A program made the translations under genes and the position numbers. Under the pieces are notes generated by a model. The model made no database searches. It saw nothing but the letters and a program-made list of their open reading frames with translations, and was not told the DNA's origin. A DNA stretch of 64,000 nt from Adiantum capillus-veneris. Lineage: Eukaryota; Streptophyta; Polypodiopsida; Polypodiales; Pteridaceae. Each line of letters begins with the position of its first letter. Position 1 is the first letter of the stretch. Location of the stretch: assembly GCA_014529385.2 (NCBI GenBank), contig CM043964.1:133334420-133398419 (forward strand). The letters are read 5' to 3'. Positions 12,850-23,074 of this stretch are shown here, one piece after another.

Positions 12850-13116
12850 TTAGTCGAGCCTTGTGTTCATTGTCTTAATCTCCCATTGAGCGGTGTTGAT
12901 GACTTTTGTAGATACAACACAATGTACTTCTGGAATCAAAACTCTCAAGTGTTCGCTTGCTTCAAAGATTATTGTATCCTTGCCTTCCGTCAACTCGATC
13001 TTCCCGTCTAATTTCTCCGCTTTGGAAATGGAAGAGAGTACATCTCTAAGGAGTTTCAAGGTTTCTGCAAAAGTGAGGGGATTCAGCAGTATACGGTCCC
13101 CTACTCTCCTCAGCAA
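12850..13116 (-). pseudogene. Unknown ORF related to the 11.8-12.4 kb ORF
   Basis: An open frame of 88 codons reads as a soluble, acidic protein (LTFAETLKLLRDVLSSISKA). The 25 bases just before it on the minus strand match the stretch encoding GDKKIS in the ORF at 12169, so both may descend from one gene by duplication. No domain recognised. Confidence 0.3.
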
Positions 13117-13207
13117 AATATACTAATCTTCTTATCTCCATGGCGGTACATTGCTGACCATCCAAATGTGTCCCTTACTGCCTGGTACGCCTAGTCTTGT
13201 GTCGAGC

Positions 13208-13765
13208 TCACCTAACCCATCTCGCATCCTCTTGTAATTCGCCCCATCGTGGGAGAATCCAACGACCATCTAAGGCCTGCATTCGGATCAGCCCCTGCTG
13301 ATCCATTAGGTGTAATCTACGTCTCCCTGCAATGCGTCTACTAAGACTAGAACACAGCTCTAATCCCGTTGGCTTTGCCTTGCATCGACCAAGCGAGTTC
13401 CACTGTGCTGTTATCTCTGCACTTCTGCACATGTGGGTCATTCCATATTCGAATGCATCCCAGCACTGGGCACCTTCTCCTGGGTCCCATACGAGGCCAC
13501 CTTGCCCTTTGTCCTTCCCGCATAACCGTCCTCGAAGAGTTACCGTTCCAACCCCGAGACTTCCTTTGTCAAACATCAGTACATCCTCGCGTACATCAAT
13601 CCTTAACAGGGTTGTCTCTGTCCCAATACTCGCCCGTCCGCTATCTTGACTCCATGTCTGCACTCGCAACCTGTGACGACAAGGACGCAACCCCACTGTA
13701 GGCTGCCTCGAGACCTGTACCTGTGTATGAATCAGCCCTGTTTTTATCGTTTGTCCATGTCGCAT
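13208..13765 (-). pseudogene. Unknown protein fragment carrying a repeated module
   Basis: An open minus-strand frame of 185 codons, GC-richer than its surroundings. Its C-terminal half contains a module with the landmarks DAFEYG, LGRCKAKP, LMDQ and MQALDGRWI. A diverged second copy of the same module is encoded, with breaks, at about 14110-14335 on the same strand. The codon pattern and conserved text suggest real former coding sequence rather than chance. I do not recognise the family. It may belong with the ORFs at 15.0-16.3 kb, which lie upstream on the minus strand. Confidence 0.4.
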
Positions 13766-14340
13766 TCCTTACGCTGCTTATCACCTACGTGCCTTGCTCG
13801 TGACTACCAAGCCCTTCGAGCACCAACCGTATCAAGAAATCTACAATCATCAGTGTGCCCACTCTACCTAATTGGGGGTCCCATGCCCTGTTTCGCATCT
13901 TCCGCAATCGATCACTCTAATTGTTCATGTGTCTTCCTACCCCAGACAGTCTACTCGCTGTCCTCTGTCTAGTCTCATTCTGGTTCAGCATAACCTATTG
14001 CCTGGCTGTGCCCGCCAGCTGATATATACCAGTCCGTGTGATTACCAGGCCCCTCGATTCGTGTTTATCCTGCTCATCTCCTGTTCGTCCAGCATGTTTT
14101 TCCCTAGAGGGAATCCATCGGCCATCTATGGCCTGCATTCGAGTCATTACCTTCTGATCCATTAGGAGAAATACTGGTCTTTTTACCTCCCGTCTATCAA
14201 GACGGGCAAACGACCCTAATCCTTTTGGCTTAGCCTTGCACCGGCCAAGTGCATTCCCTCATGCTATTATCTCTGCACCTCCACGCATGCATGCTGTTCC
14301 ATAATCGAACGCATCCCAGTATACCTTCCCTATCAATTGA
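13240..14340 (-). repeat. Diverged direct repeat, copies about 855 bp apart
   Basis: About 13240-13490 and 14100-14340 share many short blocks, including GGCCTGCATTCG, TGATCCATTAGG, GGCTTTGCCTTGCA or GGCTTAGCCTTGCA, CTATTATCTCTGCAC-like text and CGCATCCCAG, in the same order and spacing. Translation of both copies on the minus strand gives the same module, so the repeat is within former coding sequence. Confidence 0.65.
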
Positions 14341-15029
14341 GTTCGAGGGTCAGTCATCATGACGCCAAGACCTGTGTTGTCCTTCCCTTCATGCCCGCCA
14401 ACGGCTTTGCATGTCTTCACCATCAGTGGGCCCTTTCTGGCTCCATTGACTAACCAGTTAGGGGACTCATTAGTCGATCAATCAGGCTGCCCTGGCCACC
14501 TTTCGTGACTTTGATCGGCGCCCATTTCAATCAGCACCACAGTGCCTCCGCTCAAGGTGCAACAAACAATTTCCCGACCGTCTGCATCCCTAGTCATGCG
14601 GGTCTGAGACCCCCATCTTTCCATGCCAGCCTCAGTGCTGCACCCACTGAGCATTAGTACCCATTACAAGAAAACAAGCATAGTAATTGTTCCAAATTTG
14701 ATATTCCAAAACCCTCACGCCCTTACATTTTCGAGAAAAAATTCGGCCCAAATTCTGTTATGTTCCCCTATCGCTTGACTCTCTAACCTGGACTACGGTA
14801 GTTAATGCTATCTGGGCCAGTAATAATGTCGCGCGCTGTCTCGTAGGACACCTCGAGAGAGTGGGCATCCGGTCCTCTAAAAGCATCATGTCTGGCCCAT
14901 CCGACCAGGCTCGGAGACTCCAGTTGCACTCAAGCTTCGCGCATCTCTAGCCAACGGGTCCCTCGTGGAGGGTACCATAGTCGAGAACTGGCTATTTGTG
15001 TCCTCTTCAGTTCCATACAGGTTCGTCCC
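14341..15029 (-). other. Degenerate former coding sequence
   Basis: GC-rich sequence resembling its neighbours on both sides but with no long frame left. Treated as part of the decayed minus-strand coding region at 13.2-16.3 kb. Confidence 0.35.
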
Positions 15030-16290
15030 CTATAGGGTCTGCTTCTTCCAACCGATTTGTATCTTTATGGCGACTGACCTCTGTGGATCCACCCCACATA
15101 GCTTAGGTCCCGCAAACAACCCACAAGACCGCTTTGAAAACATTCTCCGTCGAATCTCCATAACCCCAGCTGAGGTCCAATCATTGTGCATAACTGTTAG
15201 GTCATGCTCCCAATCTTGTCTTGCTGTTTCTTGCACACCAATGTCCGTTCGCATCAGAATCACACCCATCACCTCTGGTAACTCACTGCTCATTCCACCC
15301 GAATGCGGGGAATCTGACCACCCTTTCCAAACATCCCCACAACTCTCTTTACCACACGTGCCCCAAGCCAGTTTGATCATATCTGGCATTCCTACATCCC
15401 CGACCATCCTCGGGTCAAGGCTACTTGTACCTATACTTACCATCGGCGGATGGGTTCGGCATCAAGCACGTCCCCCGCCTCAGCGACATATGATTGGTTA
15501 TACGCGTATCAACTGGCCCTTCCTGGCCCGCATCCCTTACATTCAGGTCGCGTCCTAGCATCATGACATCCATGCAACGCTCCAGGTTCACCGTCTCATC
15601 CTGACTTGATGGGCTGCCCAACCTCAACTCCTCGCATGCCCGAGGCATAACGCCAATGATCTCCATAGCCCTGTTCTCAGGCACAAAGGAGGCAGCCAGT
15701 TGTAGTTCACCTTGCGACGCATATTTCGCCCTTTCCCCATCACGTGGGAAGTAGGAGGCAGCAAGGTCTACCTGGTGTTTCCCTTCCGCCTCTTCATGCA
15801 TTTCATTGCTGCACATTTCGTATGGCCCGCTGGCCACCAGATTCCCAAAGCCTGGTTTACCATGAATACCGCAAAATTTCACATCCACCCTATTGGCGTC
15901 ACCGGAGGCCTCATCCAGCCTTACATCTTGCCAATTTCCATTTTCTGGCACAAGCATCAATCCATTTAGTCCTGCCAGCACTTGCTTCGCCCCGACATGC
16001 GGGGAATAGACATCAACCCGATCCGCTTGGTATTCCTCTTCCCTTTCTTCACTGGTACAATACTCACCATTTAAGTACGGCTCGCAGGCCAACAACTACC
16101 CATCCAACAGGGCATGCCTAGCACCACTTCCGGTTTCCTGCATCTCTTCTTCCCCGAAATAGGCATCAGCGTAGCCAAGGAACATTGCATCCAGCTTGCT
16201 CACCAATTCTTCCTCGCCCATTCTTTCCTCGTAACACTTATCCACCATACTTCCTTCTCCTTCGTCCACACAAAAAGCATTCGTACTCAT
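15030..16290 (-). pseudogene. Unknown acidic protein, broken by a stop and a frameshift
   Basis: On the minus strand, a frame opens at 16290 (MSTNAFCVDEGEG), meets a TAG at 16098, continues in the same frame to 15421, then shifts frame and runs from 15443 to 15030. The stop is consistent with CAG changed to TAG. The product is strongly acidic in its first 60 residues (KLDAMFLGYADAYFGEEEM). There is no zinc knuckle or enzymatic motif. A LINE RT C-terminal remnant lies just upstream (17277-16714), so this could be the first ORF of a neighbouring non-LTR element, but nothing in it proves that. Confidence 0.4.
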
Positions 16291-16713
16291 CTCACGAGAG
16301 AGAGAAATAAAATGTTATATTAACGTCTTCAAAAAGGCCAGAATGACCTATGAGACCAAACTGATACAAAAGTGGTGAATCTGTTACAAAGTCTGGGTAC
16401 CTTAGTACTAAAGTACTAAGTGTGAAAAGTGTGAAAGTGTGAAAATAAATGTGAAAAACTAAATACAAAGTATTGAATAAACTTCTTAGGAGCATTCTGG
16501 GTGTCTGGCTAGAATGCTTCTAATCCTTTGTTGTAGTCTCCTCCGGTGAAGTGTGCTTCTGCATCTCGGTCGTGGTCGTCTCGATTTCCTAAGCTCAATC
16601 GCCCTGTCAATGAGGGTGCCTTTAGTATGGATGTGGGTATTCCATTGTGCTGGCTGCTAGTCTCTTGCTTCTCCTTCCCCTCCTGCTTCTCTCGATCCAA
16701 AGAAATCTGTGAT

Positions 16714-17277
16714 CTACCTCTCAGGCTGTAGTGCTCTTTGTCTTCTCATTAGATTATCCATGTGCCGATGTATTTCCAGTAGGTACAAGCCTAAGCATCT
16801 TTGATCTTGGTATTGCATGACTCTATCTAGAGGTCCAAAGCCTTCTTTAAATAGGCAATGGAAATGCCCACGTATCTCATAGTATATGGTGCAATGGAAT
16901 ATGTAGTGTAATTCTGTCTCCGGCTCCATTCCGCATAACTTGCAAATTCTGCTCTCAGGTGGGATTCCCCTAAATCTGCCAAATTCAATTTCCAACTGGT
17001 GTGAGGATGTACGAATCTGACCAATAGCACATCTCAAACCATGAGACAGGTGGGTATCCGTGTAGCTCGGGCGAGTCACAAATCCATCTTCAGATAGTTG
17101 TAGGAAGTTTTCTTTGTAGTCGGCCATCTTCGTGCCCAATTCTTGTGTAGGGTCTACCCATGTCCTCTTAGTATCCAACTGTATAAGATCCTGACGGATG
17201 ATTTTATTAATCTCGGTTCGTGTAATTGCCAGTGATGGAGCCTCAAGAGAGTATTGGTAGGGGGCTAATCTTTCCAT
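16714..17277 (-). pseudogene. C-terminal fragment of a LINE reverse transcriptase
   Basis: An open frame of 187 codons has the C-terminal signature of many non-LTR retrotransposon ORF2 proteins. RFRGIPPESRICKLCGMEP is followed by ELHYIFHC, that is, a CxxC pair and a later H(x)nC, the zinc-finger-like tail behind the polymerase. The polymerase core and endonuclease are absent, so this is a remnant. It differs clearly from the tail of the full-length LINE at 20.6-27.6 kb and belongs to another lineage. Confidence 0.6.
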
Positions 17278-17329
17278 ACTGAACCCGTGTCTCTGAAACC
17301 ACGAAGACAGTTGCGCATACCAGCATGAT

Positions 17330-17331
<2 letters not shown>

Positions 17332-17369
<38 letters not shown>
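17332..17369. repeat. (GA)n microsatellite
   Basis: An uninterrupted AG dinucleotide run. Confidence 0.95.
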
Positions 17370-17371
<2 letters not shown>

Positions 17372-17489
17372 ATGTACCTGCCTTTACTTCAGAGCAGAAT
17401 AGATTGCAAGAAGAGCAGGTTGAATAAAGCAGAAGAAACTGACACCGGGTGCAGAGAAAGAGTGAGAAAGTGGGAGAAAGAAAAGTCAC

Positions 17490-18015
17490 GATCTACAGTC
17501 GCGATCTCATTTGTGTCTTTTTGCTAACGTGGCATAGCTCTCCTTTCAGCTTTCAAAAAATAATCTTTGGGCTAACTGCCCTAAACATTACTAATTTCAA
17601 TCTTGTGATTCACTTTCTAATTTGACATACTTTTATATGTTTGAGTATTATCACCACATGCTAAAAGCTTAGATGAATTATTCTTTTATTTCAAAGAAGC
17701 TCAAGGATGAGAGCAATGACACAAAGTAAACACTTTAAATAATTCAAGAAAAAAATACAAAGACAAAATGAAAAGAGTTTCCATCTTAGTTTTCATGTTT
17801 TTAAAGCTCCACTAAATTCCAAACTATGGTGCATCATTTCACGTCACAAAAACTTTTTGCAATATTAGCCAGTTCGTTTTTGGACCAAAAAGAAGAGTAT
17901 TTAAGCTTCATCAAGTATTCAAATAGCTCTCTTCGGCATACATTTCAAGTTTCAAGGTAAGCAAACCACATTTTGAGTGACAAAAAGTCCTCTAACTTGC
18001 TTGCTTGATAAAGAC
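17490..18015. other. 3' flank of the SAM-domain gene
   Basis: AT-rich and without ORFs. It lies downstream of the last recognised stop (18016-18018) of the minus-strand host gene and probably includes its 3' untranslated region. Confidence 0.4.
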
Positions 18016-18258
18016 CTACTTCTCTGAAATCAACCAAGAAACTAATGTATCAAGCATCAATTTCTTTGATGCAAACCCCTTCAAATCAACAAAGTGTACA
18101 TCATACTTCCCTTGTGTTTTCTTAACTTGAAGAGTCAAGTTTCCATACATAGCATCTACATCATTTTCCCCCAAAAACTGCATAATAATTGATTCTTTGT
18201 CTTCATCTGTCAAGAGCGCAAAATCCACACTTTGCTCTTTTGAAACAAGAGCTCCTTT
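18016..18258 (-). CDS. Terminal exon of the SAM-domain host gene (predicted)
   Basis: On the minus strand, a good acceptor (TTGCCAATTGGACAG, AG at 18260-18259) opens an 81-codon frame starting KGALVSKEQSVDF and ending LVSWLISEK with TAG at 18018-18016. Charge and hydrophobic spacing look like a real folded segment, with no stop. Assignment to the SAM-domain gene rests on strand, order and the fitting splice sites of the intervening exons; no transcript evidence is available. No known domain. Confidence 0.5.
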   Translation of the reverse strand, partial: KGALVSKEQSVDFALLTDEDKESIIMQFLGENDVDAMYGNLTLQVKKTQGKYDVHFVDLKGFASKKLMLDTLVSWLISEK

Positions 18259-18912
18259 CTGTCCAATTGGCAAACAAAAATACAAGTTTGAAACATAAGA
18301 GAGGAAGCATACCAATGAACCTAACTTATCGAACTAAACATGTTAAGTTGTACTAGGAAGTTGTACTAGGCTGTTTATAATATGAAAGCTTCCGTGTTTG
18401 AGCATATCTATGTTTTGATTGCTTCTTTCTCTTTGATATCTTTTGTGTCTTCATAATGACAGATAGTACATGCATCAAAAAATTTCTCTCTATAAAACAC
18501 ATCATAAATTCAAGATCTACTTGATAAAAGTTAGACATATTGCTTGCATAATTAAAAATAAGAAGTTTTCCTCTAGGCTAAATTGAATAAGATTCCAAAG
18601 TAAAAAATAGTGTAGCAAAGCTTGTATGGAAGATCATGCCATATGGCTTTGGTGGAGGACCATCTCAAAGAGATAAATATTTTTATAGCAACCGCGCTTA
18701 TAAGTAGGAAGGTCCAATAAATCAAAAGGTGAGTACATAGGTAAGAATAATTATTTTTGATCCCTACATCTTGAAGGAGTCCTCACAATTCGCTCATGTC
18801 TCCCTCTTACTACCGGAATATGTGGTTCGTGCAAGAAGCTTAACGTCATAACTACATAATTCTTAAAATAGGAAGCATCCTACTTTATTATCACAAAAAA
18901 ATATATACTTAC

Positions 18913-18981
18913 TAAAGTGCTCGATCTCGAAACTCCGTTTGTAGTACACGTCATGGTAGCATTCGTTATGTCATTCAAAAC
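18913..18981 (-). CDS. Predicted internal exon, host gene
   Basis: Flanked by AG at 18983-18982 and a consensus donor GTAAGTAT starting at 18912. The 69 bases are open (VLNDITNATM). Tentative and based on splice signals only. Confidence 0.3.
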
Positions 18982-19043
18982 CTATTATACAAACAATGTT
19001 TACACACTAATATTCAAATAATGCAAATACACTAAAGTTATAC

Positions 19044-19095
19044 TTGTGAACTTTTTCTTTACACTCTTCTCTGATCTTTTTGTACCCATCCTCTT
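19044..19095 (-). CDS. Predicted small internal exon, host gene
   Basis: An acceptor TTTTGCTCACAG ends at 19096 and a donor GTATAAC starts at 19043. The insert reads EDGYKKIREECKEKVHK, a charged helix. Tentative. Confidence 0.35.
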
Positions 19096-19262
19096 CTGTG
19101 AGCAAAACTCAACCTACAAGTGCCAAAGATTTCTAATTTATAAAGAGAACAAGCTCTTGTGCCTTTAAAAACTCAAAATATATTAGAACTCGTACAAGGT
19201 TAGAGTTCAAAAGAAAGCATTTCTTCATTTTCCATTGAGGCTAAAATGATGGACATATGGCT

Positions 19263-19445
19263 GATTGGATAGCTGATCTAAGGCTGAAATTGAAGCTGAA
19301 TAAAGCTGCTGAAGCTGGGCGAGGCAGAGGTACCTAGTAGAGGAGATAGATCTGATTGGATAGCTGATCTGAGGCTGAAATTGAAGCTAAAACAAGCTGT
19401 TGAAGTTGGGCGAGGTAGATCTCCCTAGTAGAGGAGATAGAGATG
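19263..19445. repeat. Tandem duplication, two units of about 91 bp
   Basis: GATTGGATAGCTGATCT with its following GGCTGAAATTGAAGCT starts at 19263 and again at 19354. It lies in an intron of the predicted minus-strand gene. No function inferred. Confidence 0.8.
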
Positions 19446-19952
19446 ATGTAAAAAAGCAAAGTTTTCATGGCTGAAAATACAATGTGATCGACTGGCTGAA
19501 ACTAAAATGCAAGCTTTCGGGTGCAATGGGCTAGTGTGATGGCTATGCAAAGATTTAGCTTAACTTGGGAAAAATGCAAGCAATTATACTGTTATATAAT
19601 GGTAGTGCTTACATCCTTTTATATGTGACCTTACCATAGTTACCTATCTAGAAGAGTGAGCAAATGGGTTTGAACCAGCATCACCTATCATTCAAGGACC
19701 AATGCATGAGAATTTAGCAGTCTACCCCTCTTTAGGCACCCATTATTCAAGAATTAAAAACTACAAGCTGAATCAAACCTTCTTGCATGCAAGGGAATTC
19801 AAAAAGACTATCGAAAGTTAGCTTTTGGCCTCGCTTTTGATATAATGTTCTCTATAAATATTGTACAGCACAAGCGCAACAAACTCTTTGTAAAGTTTGA
19901 AAGTAATTAGAAGAAAGTATTAAAACCAAGTAAAGACAGATATCTTACTTAC

Positions 19953-20031
19953 TTTTACATGATTACTCTTGGACTCTTGAACAGCCTCCCCCATCAAAAG
20001 ATACACAGCAGGAATCATCAACCTTTCTCCC
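19953..20031 (-). CDS. Predicted internal exon, host gene
   Basis: An open stretch (LMIPAVYLLMGEAVQESKS) ends on a strong donor (GTAAGTAAG from 19952). The acceptor is uncertain, with several AG choices between 20022 and 20035, so the start is approximate. Confidence 0.35.
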
Positions 20032-20101
20032 TCGGGTCACAAGCAATTATGTTCAGTGATTTTATTTATACAACCAAAACAAAATAGTTAGAAATACTTA
20101 C

Positions 20102-20334
20102 CACTCTGATTGTACTTGCCGCTCTTCTTGTTCTTGGAAATAATAGCTCATGCCAATGCCAATGGCAAGATCTGTGACTTCAACCTCCCACTTCTTATAA
20201 GGTCCACCCAGCTGCTTTTGTAGTTCATGAAACTCCTGAAGGTATCTATACTCTATTGCAACTCCTCTGGCTGCAAGTCTTTCCTGGCAAAACTGAATGA
20301 CCTGCTCCGGAATGAAGAAAGGACTCCCAAACAT
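20102..20334 (-). pseudogene. SAM-domain gene, exon part 3' of the retroelement insertion
   Basis: Minus-strand coding sequence starts directly at the retroelement boundary. It reads FGSPFFIPEQVIQFCQERL after the 5-base duplication and ends at a consensus donor (GTAAGTATT from 20101). The frame is the direct continuation of the one interrupted at 34770, so the Ty3 element at 20335-34769 sits inside one exon. A helix-rich, charged segment follows (YLQEFHELQKQLGG). Function of this part is unknown. The insertion, about 14.4 kb, must destroy the product unless a second copy exists elsewhere. Confidence 0.7.
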
Positions 20335-20576
20335 TGTTGGGAGAAGAGGGGGGAGATCGACCGCTTAAATTATTCAACACAAGCTCCCAAACATCACCAT
20401 CAACCTGTCCACCTCTTCTTCCAATTTCCAAGTACACACACTCACACCTAAACTATGACACACACACACAGAGTAAACATAGAATTGACATAGACATGCT
20501 TGTAAGAGAGTGTAAGAGATGTGTAAGGGATGGAGACTAGATTAGAGAGTACACAGCAAAATAACCATAGCATAAG
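20335..20576 (-). repeat. Chromovirus 3' LTR, first part
   Basis: 242 bases matching 34091-34332 almost exactly. It ends with the target site AACCATAGCATAAG, at which the LINE begins. Confidence 0.93.
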
Positions 20577-20624
20577 GTAGTGTCCTCAAGACGCTTAATC
20601 TTATTGACGGTTCGCTACTGCTTC

Positions 20625-20658
<34 letters not shown>

Positions 20659-21074
20659 CCCCGCTACCCCTACGCTGCCCCCCCCACCCCCTTCAGCCCC
20701 TGCGCACTGCCTCTCAACCCACCCGCTGCCTCCCCCTATCTGCGCGCGCTGCCCCAATAGCTGCCGCAGCCCCCTGCCCCCCCTGTCTGCGCGCTGCCCC
20801 TAAGCTGCCCCAGCCCACTGCCCTCCTCTCGCTCTGCCTTCCCCGCTCCATCCCCCCCGCTCGCTGCTGCTTGTGCACCCGCACATTGCACGGCTGCCCT
20901 CTTCGCCCTCGCTGTCTCCTCATCAACCCCCCCCCCCCCCGCCCCCATCCTCTTCGCTCCCGAAGGCCCTCTGCACCTGGCTCAGCAGCACTTTCTCTTC
21001 GGAAAAGTGCGTGGCTCACTTGTTTGCAGGTTTCTTCTTCACCGCCCGCTTCTTCGACTCAGCAGTAGACACAG
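20577..21074 (+). promoter_or_regulatory. C-rich 5' leader of the LINE
   Basis: About 500 bases of strongly C-rich sequence, with an uninterrupted run of 30 C at 20626-20655 and a shorter one at about 20929-20940. Internal promoters of LINEs lie in this region by family knowledge; no specific promoter motif is visible. The minus strand could form G-quadruplexes and the plus strand i-motifs. Long proline-rich frames here are a by-product of base composition. Confidence 0.6.
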
Positions 21075-23003
21075 ATGGAGGCTCCAGCTTCACCTCAGAG
21101 GGACTCGCCTGAAGCCCCCTCGCCCGACCCCGCTGAGCCCACCATTCGACTTGCTCTTTCGCCGACAGAGCAAGCGAGCCTTGCCGCAGAGGTAGAACGC
21201 TTGCAGGCGACTTCTGTCATCTGCAAGGTTCTCGGCACTCGTCCCAGCAGAGGAGAGCTGCGAGACCTTCTCCAAGCCCGCCTCCTCGCAGAGGTGGGCA
21301 AGATCTTGGATGTCCAGATTCTCGGACGGGGGTACTACCAGATTGAGTTCGAGACTTTCGAGATGGCCTCCAAGGTCATAGCTATGAGTCCATTGGCCAT
21401 CCGAGCATCACGCGCCCACTTTCGACAGTGGCGACATGGTTTTGACCCGTCTTCGGATGTGCTAGTAGAGGAGGCGGACATCCCCATCTCAGTCTGCTTT
21501 CCGGGTTTACGGAGGGAGTACCTTCCACTTCTCTCCAGGATTGGCTCCGCCATCGGAACTGTCCTGGAGACACCTCGTACGGCAGCATCAATAGCTGCCA
21601 AGGCGGCTGGCATCCCTTCAGTTCGAGTTTTGGTCAGAGATACCCACACGCTCCCGAAGGTCATCCTTCTGCCTCGGGTGAGTGGGGGTTGGTTTAGACA
21701 GAGTGTGGAGTACTCGGGTCTCCCGAAGCAGTGCTTCATTTGCAGACAGATGGGCCACCTAGCGAAGGCCTGTCCACGGAGGAAACCACGACCCGCACCC
21801 CAGCCTCAGCCCCAGCCTGCCAAGGCTGGGCCGCAGCCGCAGCCGCAGCCAGCGACACAGAGCACAGATTCAGTGCCACCCTCCGAGCCTGGGGCTCCAG
21901 CGGAGGAGGGGTGGCAGCAGGCCCGTGGCTGTCGACGCCAGGGGCCACAGCGACAGCCTGGCACTCAGAGTGGCCCCCAGGTGCCTACTCAGCAGCAGTG
22001 GGTCCCCACGGGGAACCGCTTTGGTCCTCTTGAGCAAGAGGAGCCCCCTACGCCAGCCACCACCTCCGCTTCACCCTCGCCAGCCGCTCCGCCTTCCGAT
22101 CTCCCCTCCTCCTCCTCATGCCCTCCCCCGCCCTCTGCTACCGCTCACTCCCCACCTCGCCCCCCCCATGTCTATGCCGCCCCACCCCGCTTCTCCTCTC
22201 CCCCGCCCCCCCCAGCCCCTTCTCCCCCTCCTCCTGCTTCAGTACCACAGTCGGCTCAGGAGACTGGACCCTCGCCGACAGCTAGGAGATCTCTTGGCAG
22301 CGCCTTTGCCACGAGTCGCCTAGCGAGAGAGGGTCAGCCCTTCATGCGGCCCCCTCTGCAGATTCAGACATCTTCTCTTGCAGCTATCCCTCGTGGTTTG
22401 AGGAGCATTGACCTCCGACGCCGCTGGAATTTATTCGATTACGGGTTTACTCGTTTTCTTGGCGACTCCGCAGCAGACCACGAGGCAGCCTGCTTCAGAG
22501 TCCACGCTTTGTTTCTCGCCGCTAGGGGGACAGAGGCCTTGGACTCAGCAGTTGGTTTCTCCTTCCCCCTCTGTGGCAGGACTGAGACAGAGTGGTCCCT
22601 CGACTCAGTGGTGGGATGGTTGCATACACAGGTTCTCGAGTTCTCTCACCACATGGGAGAACTTGGCGTGACAGATTTGCTGCAGACTTTGTGGCCACTG
22701 GCCAAGTTTGCGGTGACACCCCCAGACTCAGCAGGATGTAGACACATTGTGGTGTACTTTTTTGCTGATACGCAGTGTTTGCCTTGCTATGTATTCATTC
22801 ATGAGGACTCCTGGACAGAGGAGGTTGCTTTACGCACGGCTCGCTCTGCTTGGGCTTGGACGAGGCACTCACTGCAGTCTCGCCTATTTAGAGGACGCTC
22901 GGATGCGGATTACTCCCCATCCAAGACTGCAGTGAGTGCCAGGGCTTGGACCAGGCACTCACTGCAGTCTCGCCTATCTAGAGGACGCTCGGATGCGGAT
23001 TAA
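21075..23003 (+). CDS. LINE ORF1, nucleic-acid-binding protein
   Basis: An intact frame of 642 codons. Residues about 50-200 resemble the N-terminal domain of plant LINE and retroelement ORF1 proteins (DUF4283-like: ILGRGYYQIEF, RQWRHGFDPSSD, LVRDTHTLPKVILLPRV). A CCHC knuckle follows at residues 220-233 (CFICRQMGHLAKAC). Residues about 240-430 are rich in Pro, Gln and Ser and probably disordered. The last 200 residues are another globular part. The protein should bind element RNA and form the particle with ORF2. The final 30 codons are an in-frame duplication (see the repeat at 22854-23020). The ATG at 21075 is the first in-frame one after the C-rich leader. ORF2 starts 72 bases after its stop. 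Confidence 0.85.
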   Translation: MEAPASPQRDSPEAPSPDPAEPTIRLALSPTEQASLAAEVERLQATSVICKVLGTRPSRGELRDLLQARLLAEVGKILDVQILGRGYYQIEFETFEMASKVIAMSPLAIRASRAHFRQWRHGFDPSSDVLVEEADIPISVCFPGLRREYLPLLSRIGSAIGTVLETPRTAASIAAKAAGIPSVRVLVRDTHTLPKVILLPRVSGGWFRQSVEYSGLPKQCFICRQMGHLAKACPRRKPRPAPQPQPQPAKAGPQPQPQPATQSTDSVPPSEPGAPAEEGWQQARGCRRQGPQRQPGTQSGPQVPTQQQWVPTGNRFGPLEQEEPPTPATTSASPSPAAPPSDLPSSSSCPPPPSATAHSPPRPPHVYAAPPRFSSPPPPPAPSPPPPASVPQSAQETGPSPTARRSLGSAFATSRLAREGQPFMRPPLQIQTSSLAAIPRGLRSIDLRRRWNLFDYGFTRFLGDSAADHEAACFRVHALFLAARGTEALDSAVGFSFPLCGRTETEWSLDSVVGWLHTQVLEFSHHMGELGVTDLLQTLWPLAKFAVTPPDSAGCRHIVVYFFADTQCLPCYVFIHEDSWTEEVALRTARSAWAWTRHSLQSRLFRGRSDADYSPSKTAVSARAWTRHSLQSRLSRGRSDAD

Positions 23004-23020
23004 TCCCCATCCAAGCCTGC
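22854..23020 (+). repeat. In-frame 90-bp tandem duplication at the end of LINE ORF1
   Basis: The block beginning GCTTGGAC at 22854 recurs at 22944. The first copy reads TAC (Tyr) where the second has TAA, so ORF1 gains 30 codons (AWTRHSLQSRL appears twice) and stops in copy two. Confidence 0.9.
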
Positions 23021-23074
23021 TTCGAAGATAGCTCGTCTTGCTGCTGCGACAGCATCTTTTCTCTCTCGCTCCCC

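Noticed and set aside
20542-21019. Gly-, Pro- and Cys-rich ORFs on both strands near the LINE start
   Set aside because: By-products of the C-rich leader; the real ORF1 starts at 21075.
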